From Cercis canadensis (Eukaryota; Streptophyta; Magnoliopsida; Fabales; Fabaceae), in contig QAOA01002442.1 in NCBI GenBank assembly GCA_003255065.1, positions 190,330 to 254,329 on the forward strand: a DNA stretch of 64,000 bases. The letters are read 5' to 3'. Shown here one piece after another: positions 11,920-23,977 of the stretch. The notes below the pieces were generated by a model. It was not told the origin of the DNA. It was given only the letters and a program-made list of their open reading frames with translations, and did no database searches. A program made the position numbers and the translations under genes. Position 1 is the stretch's first letter; each line of letters begins with the position of its first letter.

Positions 11920-14077
11920 TGTGTGTGTGACACTAACTTCCTTTTTTTGGATATTTTTTTTCATCTCAAGAATTTCTATGTTTAATGAAGACAAAGTTTT
12001 TTTGGGTCCAATATTCTCTCTAATTTTACTTAATGTACTTGATGTGAGTGGGGATCGGGTAATTGATAATTAGGATTGAATGGGAAAGGGAGCAAAAATC
12101 AATTCAAAGTGTAGTACCCTTATTAAATCATACTCTAATGCTTTAGCAAGCTTAAACACTTGAGCTTTAGCAAGTTACTCAGTTTAAGATTTTTTTTTTC
12201 TCCTATGAATTAGCATGAATCAGGTATTTCATGGCTAAGTTAGGTACTAAGAGCTTGGATGAGTTTTTATTATCCTTTTTGTGAAAGGTGGGATTGAAAC
12301 CCATCCAATTCTATTTTCAGGTGGTGAATATTATAAGTATACTATAAAACTTTAGCAAAAACATCCAATTTTATTTGGAGAAATTGTCAAGCAAAATATG
12401 TTTCATATTTTTAAGGAATGTAGAATGCACGAGCATATTAATATGGCATATTCTTTGCAATTAATATGAGAAAAAATTGTATTATCTTATGCAAATTGTA
12501 ATTTCGTGCAGACCAAACACTATAGGGCACATTTCCCATGCAATTTTATGAGGATATCACTGCTAGAGCAGTCTAACAAATACTAATTCATAGGAGACAA
12601 ATGATAGAGTTTGTTCTTGAGGAAGATTCCTATATTTGGACTATATTGGAGAAATTATATACCTACAAATAGAGGTTGGTACTTAATTTCTCTCTTATCC
12701 TCAAATTAATCTAAAGTTGTAAAACTTGGATTTATAATTCATAATTTTGTCTAATTGAATAGCTCATAGTCATTGATAAAGCCTTTTATTTTATTTTAAC
12801 TATATATCTTTTTTTTTTTTTGGAGTGCCTATTTTGTAACCTCTAGGTCTAAAATTTTGAATGGAAGCACAGAAGGATGTCTCTAAGAGGTGAAAACCCA
12901 TGTTGCAACCTCAAGATTGAGGAGCAAACATGTTATAAAGAATAAGTATGGAAATATTAGTTTAACCACAAAGAATTTGGAAAATAAAGAAAGAGTCACT
13001 AGGATTTTATTGGTCCCCTGAAGAGTACATAACAATGATAGTCTATCCCCTCTTATAAATGCATCTCACTCAAAATCAATTGAATTTGAACATGGGACAA
13101 TAACAATTTCACTGTAAGGACAGGGACAGAGCCATGAACCAAAGCCACTAGGGGCAATTATCTATACTTAATTTTTAACATATATAATTAAATTTGTACA
13201 ACACAAATTTATACTTAACTTTCAAATTATAAATAATAAACTATTAGATTATGTAAGATGCATGAGAAAAAAGCATGGCATTCCAATCTTCCCCTTGTGC
13301 AATATAGATTTTGATTAGTACTTTATTCTTAAAAGTTTTTTTTTTATGAGATAATCAAGTTAAAAAATTTAGTAAGGTGGCTCTACCATTTTACATAGGA
13401 CTATCCCCTATGATAACTTCACTTTAAATATCTACAAAGTAATAATGATAACCAAATGACAATGGTTCCTTAATTAGGTGACAACTTCTATATCCTTTTC
13501 AAAGATAAATGGATTGAAAATAGTAGGGTTGGGTAAATTGATAATTGAGACAGAATGGGAAAGAGAACAAAAAATCAATTGTACAACTAGGCTTGGGTAT
13601 AGTTGAGGTAAAAAAAAAATTAAATACCCTATAGCACTTGAAAAAAAAAAGTGGGATTAGACCATGTTTACATTCTTCTTGAAATTTTAATAGAATTATA
13701 ATTTTTATAACCACTAAACTAACCCCAACAGGTGATCTAATAAGATTTTTTATTCTGTGTTGAGCCCCGCCACCGCCCACGCTCAGTTCTAGGTAATGGA
13801 AAAGGGGACATAGGCGTAGGGGGTTAGAACATTGAGTTTCTATCTCAACCTTTTAATGTCAACCTTGATTGGTAATGGAAAAAAAAATAAGTAAATTCTA
13901 AAATATTATTTTATAGGTAAAATTCCATAAAAGTCCTCCTAAATATGAGTAATTGAAAACCCATCTAACTTTCTAATTATTGGTGTTAATAGTATTTCTA
14001 ATAGAAAAGAAAGAGAATATATTTCTTTACTATTTCTATTAGAAATCATTGTGTTTATTATACTCTTGGTAGAGTTC

Positions 14078-14135
<58 letters not shown>

Positions 14136-15360
14136 AAGAAAGATTAAGAAGTTTGGAATTCTTTTTTTGATGTTTGACATGAAAATTGGTATAATATAGG
14201 ATACTTTTGTGATATTTGAATGAAAAATAGGTTAAACAAAAAGAAAAGGGATGACAAAATGAAGAGAATGGAAAATAATCATGTCGTGCATGGGATTTTA
14301 TTTCTCACGTGAAGAGTACATAACAATGAAAGTCTATCCCCTTTTATAAAGGCACCTCACCCAATATCAATAGTATTCGAACACCAAATTATTATAATTT
14401 CACTACAAAGGCAGTGGGGGAGCAATGACCCAAAAGTCAATAGGAGCAATCATTTATACTTAATTTTTAATATTTATTATATATGTAAATTTGATAGAAC
14501 TCTTTATAATTCCCACAACCTAGTCCTTTTCTAATAAATTAAGATATCCACTTTTAATTTGGGTTTACATAGGTTGATGGGAATGGAAAATTTAGTAGGA
14601 CTAAGGGGGAAGAATGCTACAATGTGAAATATTTGAGGGTGATATATGCTCAATTTGATAGATTTGGTAAGAAATTGCTATAAAACAAATATATTATGGT
14701 CCAAAAGTGCAATAAATACAATGAAATAATAATCAAGATGATTATTGTATAGCCATGGAACCAAAAATAAATAGGTGAAAGAAACATCGCCCATTTAAAT
14801 TTCTAATTGATATGCTTTGCTTCAACTATTCAAAAGACCAAATACTATGTGCACTAACTTCATTTTTTCTAGAATTTTTTTTTTTTTCATCTCAAGAAAT
14901 TCTTTGTTTAAGGATGTCAAGAATTCTTTTGGTCCAACTTCTTTCTCATTTTACTGAACTCCATGTGACTAAGCTAAATGGTTAATGGATTCCTTATAGG
15001 CAGTACATCTATTCCAAGCGCCTCCCGGATTCAAATGCAGAAGGTGACCAATGGATTGGTAAAATTAGTCCTTCCTACCTTAAATTTTTTTAAAAACAAG
15101 TTGCTGCGGGAGGGTTGAAGTATTTTTTCTTAAATTCAATCAACCATTTTACAAAACAAAACAAAAAAGTTGCTGCCTCTTGGAATTGTACCTCTTAAAT
15201 AACTCATTTATCTTTACAATAAGACCTGATTTGGAAAATTTCAATCTTTGAAACTTATACAAATCTGTTGTATTAAATGTATATCTATTTAATTATTTAT
15301 ACTTATGTAATACAAATAAATAAAATAAAGAATGGGCAGTTGAGACAAGTTTGCTTCATG
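11443..15360. repeat. Dispersed duplication, copy 2 (with about 1 kb extra)
   Basis: This is the partner of 704-3560. About 13530-14573 is extra relative to copy 1. Its first part (13540-13740) resembles 6240-6460, so it may be a separate repeat that moved in. It also holds a (TG)n run at 11888-11929 where copy 1 has a short AT-rich stretch, and an (AT)n run at 14080-14130. No gene is supported; Cys-Val-rich open frames at 11.8-12.0 kb are translations of the TG run. Confidence 0.72.
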
Positions 15361-15389
15361 TACATTTCAAATTTCTATTAGTTTAATTC

Positions 15390-15600
15390 ACTTTTCAAAT
15401 TTTCTATGGATTCGTGATTGATACTTTTAATACATTTGATCTATAGTTCAACAAGTGAAATACACAATTGGTATATTATATACTATAAATTTATATAATT
15501 TATACTTCTATGATCACATAAATTCTATCCCATATTCCATTGCCTGGGTCCTGTGTCCCACCACCCATTGGCCCGCGCATTGGCGCGGGAATAGTACTAG
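15390..15600 (+). mobile_element. Helitron 3' terminal region, copy 2
   Basis: A perfect 7-bp stem, CCCGCGC (15572-15578) with GCGCGGG (15583-15589) and a 4-nt loop, is followed by AATAGTA and CTAG at 15597-15600, then T. This is the canonical Helitron 3' end, in better condition than the copy at 8016. About 200 bp upstream is shared with that copy. No helicase sequence lies next to it, so this is probably a non-autonomous relative or a fragment. The 5' TC end was not located. Confidence 0.78.
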
Positions 15601-16307
15601 TAATCAAGTAATAAAAAAACTACACTTTTTGTATGATTATTACCTTAAAACTAGTTCCACCATAAGTCCTTCAGCTCACCAGGAATTGAGGTGAAGTCAA
15701 TCTATGCCTAGTCAAACTTTGACTTGTAGGTAGCTGAAAGACAGTTGACACGCTCTTTTGAAGGAATGAATTAAAAAAAAAAAAAAGTAGTTCTTCCTCC
15801 TATGTGGCTAGATCCATAAGCGACCATCAGATGATTTGGCACCAAGGTAGGGTGAGTCTGAGACAGGCCGACTTGCATGAAACGACCCCGCAACAATAGA
15901 GGATGATGTGCACAGGGTCGGTATACAACCTGATGCTAGTGACCCTGTCCACGATGGGGATGATATCTCACGCAATGATGACTGTTACTATGCTACCATC
16001 CCCGAAGTTGAAATGAACGAGGGGATAAGAGCAGTCGCAATTTAAGAGGGTCGAGCTACAACCTTCCCTTTGCCTTTCCTCAAGGGCCCAAACCCACTAG
16101 CTCCAAAATCATGTCTAGGGCCTAACATCTATGACAATTAAATAAAACCTTGGTAAATAAAAAATAATACACCGAATTCAATTTCAACAAATTACATCAT
16201 TCAAGAAATTCAAAAAAATATCATAATCATTCCAAATCAATCATATAACAAAAGCCCCAATTTAATTTCAACAGATTACATCAATTTCATTACCAATTTA
16301 AATAATT
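15601..16307. other. Unassigned stretch with one short GC-richer open frame
   Basis: 15881-16045 on the plus strand is open for 54 codons after a TGA and is noticeably richer in GC and in acidic residues (DDVHRVG, DPVHDGDDIS, IPEVEMNEG) than its surroundings. It has no ATG near its start and I recognise no family. It could be a fossil of a transposon or host exon. The remainder of the stretch shows nothing. Confidence 0.35.
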
Positions 16308-16374
16308 ATAATTTATCTCACTTCTTTATTACTTGATTACGGCACGTGCACTTGTGTTCACATTTTACGTAACA
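16308..16374 (+). repeat. Truncated 5' LTR (last 67 bp) of gypsy element
   Basis: The 67 bp ending in TTACGTAACA matches the last 67 bp of the 3' LTR (ending TTACGCAACA at 22017) with only a few substitutions. Sequence further left does not match, so roughly 1.25 kb of the 5' LTR, including its promoter, is missing. Confidence 0.85.
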
Positions 16375-16380
16375 AGTTTT

Positions 16381-16398
16381 TGGCGCCGTTTCCGGAAA
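16381..16398 (+). promoter_or_regulatory. Primer binding site (tRNA-Asp type), slightly decayed
   Basis: TGGCGCCGTTTCCGGAAA lies 6 bp after the LTR end. It is the Athila/Tat-type primer site complementary to the 3' end of plant tRNA-Asp; the first ten bases are perfect and three of the next eight are changed. Confidence 0.85.
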
Positions 16399-16506
16399 CT
16401 TTGTGTCTAATAATATCAATACTAAGGTATTCTAGTCTTAGTCTAGATTTTATTTTTCTTTGTGATCTATTGGTGTTTGTGTTTTTCAGGAAATTCTCTC
16501 TAGTGT

Positions 16507-19038
16507 ATGAGAAGTGCGGGGCAATCTCATTTGATCCCTTTAGATTCTGAAATCGAGAAGACTTGCAGAAGAAACCGAAGGGAAAGAAGAAACGCCTCAC
16601 AACCATCTCAGATCAATATGGAGAATGCCGAAGAAAACCCACCACCACCACCACCAGTGGTTGCCAGAAGACCTTTAAAGCACTATGGAGTTCCAACCGG
16701 ACCTGTCCAAATCTCAGGGATCTCTAGGCCAACCATTGCGGAAAATTCCTTTGAAATCAAGCCCAGTGTCATCCAAATGATGCAAGCGAATCAGTTTGGT
16801 AGCTTTGCAACCGAAGATGCAAATGTGCACTTGGCATGATTTTTAAAAATCTGCGACACATTTATGTTCAATGGCGTTACTGATGACACCCTCAGACTAC
16901 GTCTATTCCCCTTTTCATTGAAGGACGAGGCACGAAGTTGGCTATACTCCCTGCCAGCAAGATCCATTAGCACTTGGGACCAAATGACGGCACAATTCTT
17001 GACACGGTTCTTTACCCCAGCAAGAACTGCCAGAATGAAAAACGACATCAACACTTTTGCTCAACATGAGACAGAAGTTTTGCATGAAGCTTGGGAGCGG
17101 TTCAAGGGCTTAGTGAGGAAGTGCCCACACCATGGTTTACCGGAGTGGCTCCAAATTCAAACTTTCTATAACGCTTTGAATGGGTCCACTAGAACTCTAC
17201 TTGATGTAGCCGCAAGTGGGTCATTAATGGAGAAAACTGATGAAGAAGCCTTTAAGCTACTTGACCAAATGGCAGCAAATGCTCACCAATGGCCTTCTGA
17301 AAGGGGTCCAACTAAGAAAGCTTATGGGATGCATGCAGTTGATCCTATCACAGCCCTCAATGCCAAGATGGACTCTCTTGCAAAGCAATTAGGTACTCTG
17401 ACATCTAATGTCATCCACACTCCTCAAGTCAAATGTGAAGTATGTCATGGCGATCATTCTAGTGCAGATTGTCCTGTGATGAACATTAATGGCCCACAAT
17501 CTTTTGAGGAAGCTCAGTTTGTGGGAAATTCTAATAGGCAAGGTGCACCATATTCCAACACTTATAATTTGGGATGGAGGAATCACCCTAATTTTTCCTG
17601 GAAGAACTCTCAGAATATGGCTAACCCACCAGGATTCCAAGCTCAGCCACCTCCACCCAAAGTTTCATTAGAAGATGCCCTTGTTCAGTTGACAGTGAAC
17701 ACTACTCAATTCATGACAAGGACTGACATTACATTGCAGAATCAAGCCGCTTCCATTCGGAACTTAGAGGTGCAAGTTGGGCAAATTTTTAATCTTCTCT
17801 CTTCTAGAGATCAAGGCACATTGCCCAGCAATACTGAAACAAATCCTAGGGAGCAAGTTAATGCCATAACTCTTCGGAATGACAAAGTGGTGGAAGAGCC
17901 TGAAAAGAAAGAATTAGTGGTACCTACTAAGGATGTTTCAAAAGAGGAGGTGAAACAACCTAAGTCCATACTGTTTCCTGATAACCCTCCACCATACAAA
18001 CCTCGAGTACCTTTCCCTCACAGATTTCAGAAGCAAAACATGGACAAACAATTCTCCAAGTTCCTTGAGGTGTTCAAGAAACTCCATATAAATATTCCAT
18101 TTACGGAGGCCTTGGAACAAATGCCTAGTTATGTCAAGTTCATGAAGGAGATTCTCACCAATAAGAGAAGGCTAGGGGATTGTGAAACTGTGGCACTTAC
18201 TGAGGAGTGCAGTGCAATATTACAAAAGAAACTGCCACCAAAATTAAAAGATCCAGGGAGTTTTAATATTCCTTGCATTATTGGCAACTTATCTTTTGGT
18301 AAGGCACTTTGTGATCTTGGTGCTAGTATTAACCTTATGCCTCTTTCTGTTTTCAGGAAATTGGGTATAGGAGAAGTTAAACCAACCTCCATCTCTTTGA
18401 CACTAGCGGATAGATCAGTCAAATATCCAAAGGGAATCCTTGAGGATGTATTGGTGAAAGTGGACAAGTTCATCTTCCTAGCGGACTTCGTTGTGCTAGA
18501 CATGAAAGAGGACCAAGAAATCCCTATTATTCTTGGTTGTTCATTCTTGGCAACTGGGAAAGCTCTCATTGATGTGCAGAAAGGGCAACTCACCTTGAGA
18601 GTTCAAGGTGATCAAGTCTCCTTTAAAGTTTTCAAAGAAACTAAACACCCAGATGAAGAGAATAGGTGTTTCAAAATCGACACAATAGAGGGAAGTACTA
18701 AAGAAGTGTCTCAAGCAAACTCCTTACAGAAACCAATTGAAGCTTGCATTGAGGGGAAATTTAAGAAGGAAAAGCCACTTGACTCAGAGTTCCAAAATAA
18801 GAAAATCCCCACGAAACAAGTGGCAGGTTCCTTACATCAAGTTCCGTCTCATAAGAACGAAAAGAAAAAGAAACCCTCCTTCAAAAAGATCTTTTTGGAG
18901 TACCTCAAGAAGTCTTCTTGCTTTGGAGATGGAAACGAGGTATGGAGATTAAAGGAGAATGGCAAACAATCCAAGATTCATAGAGATTATGGAGTGAAGT
19001 TCCAAAAGACCTCCACTACCATTTTGGATCTTAGTTAA
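16507..19038 (+). pseudogene. Gypsy gag-protease frame ending in the integrase tail (one internal stop)
   Basis: One frame of 844 codons is interrupted only by TGA at 16837-16839, in a context (HLA-stop-FLKICDTF) that suggests a lost tryptophan or similar codon. After a proline-rich N-terminus comes the retrotransposon gag domain (ARSWLYSLP, FLTRFF, TFYNALN), which forms the particle. A zinc knuckle (CEVCHGDHSSADCP) follows, then an aspartic protease with active-site DLGAS and a later IILG flap/strand motif. The family then has RT, RNase H and integrase. Here the frame passes through a basic linker (EKKKKPSFKKIF) directly to NGKQSKIHRDYGVKFQKTS, which aligns with the integrase C-terminus NGQWLKHYVDGDDGFQKSS of the relatives at 37.3 and 41.6 kb. 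The polymerase is thus missing without loss of frame, as in TR-GAG-type non-autonomous elements that depend on an autonomous partner. Confidence 0.88.
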
Positions 19039-20700
19039 TTTATTCTAGAGATAGTCAGGCTGAGGACTATAAAACAAGCGCTTTTTGGGAGGCAACCCAT
19101 TTTCTTAATCCTTCCTTTTGTTTTGTTTTGTTAATTTCTTAGATTTTTATCTTATGTCTTTAGTTATGTGTTAAGTTTAACTTTTCTTTAGTTTTGTTAA
19201 TTTTTAGGTGTGGAAGTAACAAAGGCTAGATTTTCATTCCCATTCCCATTCCAACCGAACATTGATCCTTCTCTTATCCAGGGGAGTTTTCTATACTTTG
19301 TCTTTTAATTTGTTTAACATTGAGGACAATGTTAGTCTTAAGTTTGGGAGTGGAATATGTTGAAGTTCTTCCTTTTGTTTTTACTTTCTTTTTGTTATTT
19401 GGATGTCTAATTAGTAGGATTTTAATTATAGTTTGTGTTGTTTTGAGTGATAATGAAGTTTGAAAACCTAGGGCCAATGACAAAAATGATTGCAATTGTT
19501 CATAGCTCTTGGAAAATTATGCATGTTATGTTTGTGTGTGTGCTTGATTCTTCTGCTAGTTTTTACTTATCTTGTATTTCCTTGACATATTGAGCAGCAT
19601 AACCTAAGCATTTGTACTTTTTGCTTGATTTGAAAACAGTTTAGGCATGCTTAGTACTTATATGATCTCAAAGGACCCTAGAACTAGTTTGAATGCCGCT
19701 TGAGGCGAAATCTTAGGCTATGCAACTTTAGGGAGATGATTTAGGCATTGTTTGGATAGTTTGAGCATTTCAAGCCAACGCTTGCATTATTTCTATCCTT
19801 AGTCACCCCAATTGAGCCTACATGTAACTTTTTCTTCGTCACCTCTACCTTAAACTAACCCTTGAATAACTTTCCTAACCTTGCATTCATGACACATTAT
19901 CAGTTTAGGAAAAGTATTAAGAGCATATGGATAAATGAGGGTGGACAGGAGGAATGTTGAGCTTTGATAAATGAGGGTGGACAGGAGGAGTGTTGAGCTT
20001 TGAAAAAAAAAATAATAATTCAAGATTACTGCTTCTTGACTCGCAAAAGAAAAAAAAAAACTTGATACACCCTTTTGATCATTAAAAGAAAATAAGTTTG
20101 GGGGTGAAGTCAAACATTCAAAGAAAAGAAAGAGTGTAGAGAAGCACAATCAAGTAAAAAGAAGGAAAATAATCAAAGTGAAAAAGTTGGGTGAAAACTA
20201 GTGAAGAAAGGCTCCAAAAGTGCCTAGATTGGTTTTGTGTCATGCGTGAATGAGCCTTATTGATTATCCTTTACCTCACCTTAACCTTAGCCATTCATTA
20301 CAATCTTGGAAAGCCCTTTTGATCTTTAATGTTGTGACTAGCCTACATTAGTGGACAGTGACATGAAAAACTAGCCTATGGAGTTCCTCATGTGCTTTAT
20401 TAAGAGGTCTAATTACTTGGGTGAGCATGTATAAACTTATTCATAGTGCAAGAGGTCATTTGTGAAGGGTTACACACACACACTCAAGGAGATTATTAGT
20501 GAGTTACAACTTGCATTTGAATTAATTTATACACTTTCATGATATGATAAATTTTCCTTGAACTATGATTAATTTTTCTCCTTGAGACCTATTTGGTTAG
20601 TAGAATTATGTTGTCACTCATATGTGTTAGTTTTGCTAACTTTGTTAGCATAATTCTTTGTTTTTCTCGAGGACTAGCAAATCTCAAGTTTGGGGGTATT
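19039..20700 (+). other. Long 3' non-coding region of the gypsy element, with PPT
   Basis: This starts with a motif (AAGCGCTTTTTGGGAGGCAACCC) shared with the relatives just after their integrase stop (37480 and 41765), which ties the families together. A direct repeat of about 36 bp (GATAAATGAGGGTGGACAGG unit) is present twice at about 19931-20003. The region ends in a purine-rich AAGTTTGGGGGTATT immediately before the 3' LTR, the polypurine tract. No env-like frame is present here, unlike the relatives. Confidence 0.75.
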
Positions 20701-22017
20701 TGATAAGTCGGTTTTATACCGCTTATCGTATATTTATTTAACTTGTTAATTGTTTATTCTAGGGTATTTTAAGTTTAATTCTTATGAATTAATGTTTCTT
20801 TTATAGGTTTTTACTTTAGAAGTCTTTGGAAGTCACTTTGGTGCTTTTTGGTGTCAAAAAGAGCAAATTCTGGCAAATTTGGGATGAAGGCAGCAGCTTG
20901 GGCGCCGCAGCGGCCTATGGTCAGGAATCAGCAAAGTGAAGACAGAAGCTAGGGCGCCGCAGCCCCCAATCTGGGCACCGCAGCACCCTTCAGGCAAAGA
21001 ACTAGGGCGCCGCAACGCCCAAACCCAAGGCTGCAGCCCTCGACGGTCAAACTCGGGATTTGACTTCTGAACTTCCTTTTTTCATTAGGAATCCTATTTT
21101 ATTTTAATTCATTTTCTTCCTAAACTGCCTAGGACCTATAAATAGGACTCTTAAAGTCTAAATTAGGGTTCAACACTTTGGAGAGAAGAGGCAAGAATAG
21201 AAGAGAATTCAAGCTTGAAGATAATAGTTTTTCGGCATCGAATCAGCATCACCAAGAGTTTAATTCTTCCTCTTTTCTGTTTCTGATGTGTAATCTGGTT
21301 GTGAGTTTATTTTCTACCTTGAGTATGAACTAATTCCACCATCTAGGGTGGAGATGTAGCCTAGCTTAGGATAGATTGTAACTTCTAATGAATTAATCAA
21401 AAGACCTTCTTCTTAAATTGAATTCTTCATCTCAATACTTAATGCTTCTCTTTGACTGGCCATCAATATAGATGAGCAGGTGATTACAATAAGACTGGAA
21501 AGTTAGTTGTGATTGAGGACCATAGAGATTAAGAACATAGATTCCATAAGGGATAGGAATATACCCTTATGATCTATGTAGCTAATAAAAAGAACCATAG
21601 AACGAATTGAATTATGAGATTATTCGCAATTCACATAGGAATATAGTGGATTCATAGTTTGGGAATATATTTGTTTGACCTTGGGAAAGGCTAATAAATG
21701 ACTTAGGGTTCTTGGCTATCAGTTAGGAAGATTGTTGCTGATTAATGAATTAGGAATAAAGATCCGGATTAGCTACGGTGAAATCGATATCCTAGATAAT
21801 TTCTCACCATATTTTTACTCAGTTTATAAGCAATTATTCTCTGTTTACTATTTTGCATTTAAATATCATCATAATTCACCTATCAATTGTCTAGATAAAA
21901 TTAGAATACGTATAATTTTAATACTTAGTAGCCATAGTCTCCGTGGGACGATAATTTATCTCATTTCTTTATTACTTGATTACGGCACGTGCACTTGCGT
22001 TCATATTTTACGCAACA
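20701..22017 (+). repeat. 3' LTR of gypsy element (1317 bp)
   Basis: It begins TGATAAGTCGG right after the polypurine tract and ends TTACGCAACA. A TATA box, CCTATAAATAGG, lies at about 21135-21146. Upstream of it, 20899-21057 holds several GC-rich near-palindromes of the GGGCGCCGCAGCGCCC type. Related LTRs at 36255 and 45838 share start, TATA position and end. Confidence 0.88.
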
Positions 22018-22680
22018 GCAGCCTAACTATGAATGATTGTAGTTTCTTTTAGACTTAATCAAAGATTTATCTTTTCTATTTGAATATTTGTCTCTGTTCT
22101 TCATGCTTTTAGTTAACTGACCATTAATTATTTGATTAGTTAATCAAAATTAGACCAGAAGGAGATTTGTATGTCTAAGTTCATCGGGATAATTATCATA
22201 GGTTACATGTAGGATAGGAATATACCTCCATGACATGTGTAGTTAATTAAAAGATCCATAAAGCTTAATGAATTCATAATTATTGTAACTCACATAGGAA
22301 TATAGTAGGTTAGTAATTAGGAATATTTTCACTAGACTTGGAAAAGGCTAATGAATAGTTTAAGGAATCTTGGCTAGCTAATAGAAAGATGAATCATATA
22401 TTAAGCATAAAAGGAATGAAAATCAGGATTAATTACGGTGAAATCGAAATCCTTAGAGTTTTCTCACTCTTACTTTCTTAGTGATGTATCCCTATCTTGT
22501 TAGTTTTCAATTTATTTACTTTAGATCTTTGAACTTCTTTACATTATTGATTAGATAAAATTGGAATTGACCCAATTTCAGTAATTGATATCATTAATCC
22601 TCGAGGGATGATCTTTATTCTCACTCTATTACTTATAAGATAATAGCGTGCATTTGTGCTCCATTTTAGCATAGCACATC
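22018..22680 (+). repeat. Fragment of an older, related LTR
   Basis: Immediately after the 3' LTR the sequence resumes as a divergent copy of the second half of the same kind of LTR: AGCCTAACTATGAATGATTG matches the region around 21358, and GGATTAATTACGGTGAAATCGA matches 21769 onward. It ends near CATAGCACA at about 22677. The younger element therefore lies next to, and probably inserted in, an older family member whose left half is gone. Confidence 0.75.
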
Positions 22681-22684
22681 TACA

Positions 22685-22688
<4 letters not shown>

Positions 22689-22761
<73 letters not shown>

Positions 22762-22762
22762 N
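22689..22762. other. 73-bp T run ending in N: probable assembly join
   Basis: An unbroken T homopolymer is followed by a single N at 22762 and then by sequence of a DEFL-cluster unit. A poly-T of this length next to an N is more likely a contig end than biology. Confidence 0.75.
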
Positions 22763-23096
22763 CTAGTAAAATATAGATACAAGCAATATTGGCACCATTT
22801 AGCATTAAGCAATCCTTTGTATTAACCCAAATTAAAGTGCATAATAGTTTCCACTCATTGCAATTGTGAAGAAGTTGTTCAAAAAGTTTCTCACTACACA
22901 GCACTCTCTGCCTTACTAAATTTTTGGATTTGACAATTCGTTTTCGCCTGCAGAGGATGAGAAAGAAAGAAACATGCAGAAATACTTTCCTGCCTTTTTC
23001 TTATAAAATAAATTTTATATTTAAATATCCTTAATTGTTCTTTAATGTATTTTTTCTAACAACAGAACTGTGTGCCTTAATTGTTGAGTTTCTCAG

Positions 23097-23391
23097 GATC
23101 CAATCTGAATGGTTTGTTTGGAAGGCAATCTGGGAGTACTCCTGGATATTGTTATTCTGCAGCTAACAAGAACATGGCTATGATTTGGGAGGAGAAGACT
23201 TTGAATGATTACTTGCTTAATCCCAAAAAGATACCAATTTAATTTGTATTTCTATGTTGAATGGAGGATGGATGGCATGGAAAATATGACACATGTATTT
23301 AGATAGTAGAACCTGAGGGTAAACACCTAAGAAACCAGAGGATTGGGCAGACCTTATTGCATATTTGAAAGAAGTCACTGCATTATTAAAT
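23097..23391 (+). pseudogene. Cytochrome c pseudogene fragment, unit 1
   Basis: Exon-like 23097-23230, preceded by a TTTCTCAG acceptor, encodes the central part of plant cytochrome c ([36 protein letters not shown]). The donor after NPKK is changed from GT to AT. A deletion then brings in the C-terminal piece (KPEDWADLIAYLKE) at about 23332-23391, so the segment with the axial methionine ligand (YIPGTKM) is absent. The first exon with the CxxCH haem-attachment motif is not seen upstream. The protein normally carries electrons between complexes III and IV; this copy cannot bind haem. It converges on DEFL gene A. Confidence 0.87.
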
Positions 23392-23977
23392 TTTCATACA
23401 CTCTATTAGCACTATATTTTGAAGCTCTGGTGATTGAGTCTTCAGACAATTGCTTCTTCAATGATTATTTGGTGAAATTACAAACATTTTGGTCATTCTT
23501 TGAAAAATTAGCGAATTCATTTTTTTTTTCCCTTTGCTTTAATGCTTTGGCCAAATGCGGTACCATAAGATTTTATATGTCTCTTTTTTTCTTGAATGTA
23601 TGTATAGCGAAATCATATTATTTTATTGTCTTTTCTTAATTGTATTGCTGCTATATCATTTCACAGAAGAATAGGAATTTTATTTAATTTTTGTTATATT
23701 TAAGTTATTAAATATCTTTTTCAGTACAATGAGTGCACAAGATGTATTGTTTACATTGAAATGTAACTTTTATAGTGCAGAAGTCAATTAACAGTAGGAA
23801 GTGACTGCTACTATTGCAGCAGCCAAATTTTGTTCGTAGAAGGGAACATGTTATTAAAATACACATACACTTTATTGGTTAATTTGTTCAACCTGTCGAA
23901 CTAAAAGTAAATAGCAGCATTTTTTTGAAAATACAACTTAATTTTGGGAACACAAAGTGCGGAGGCAGTGTGGAGTT

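Noticed and set aside
11783-12073. Cys-Val-rich open frames
   Set aside because: They translate the (TG)n microsatellite and show no start context or family.
22680-22904. Poly-lysine open frame on the minus strand
   Set aside because: It is a translation of the 73-bp T run at a probable assembly join.
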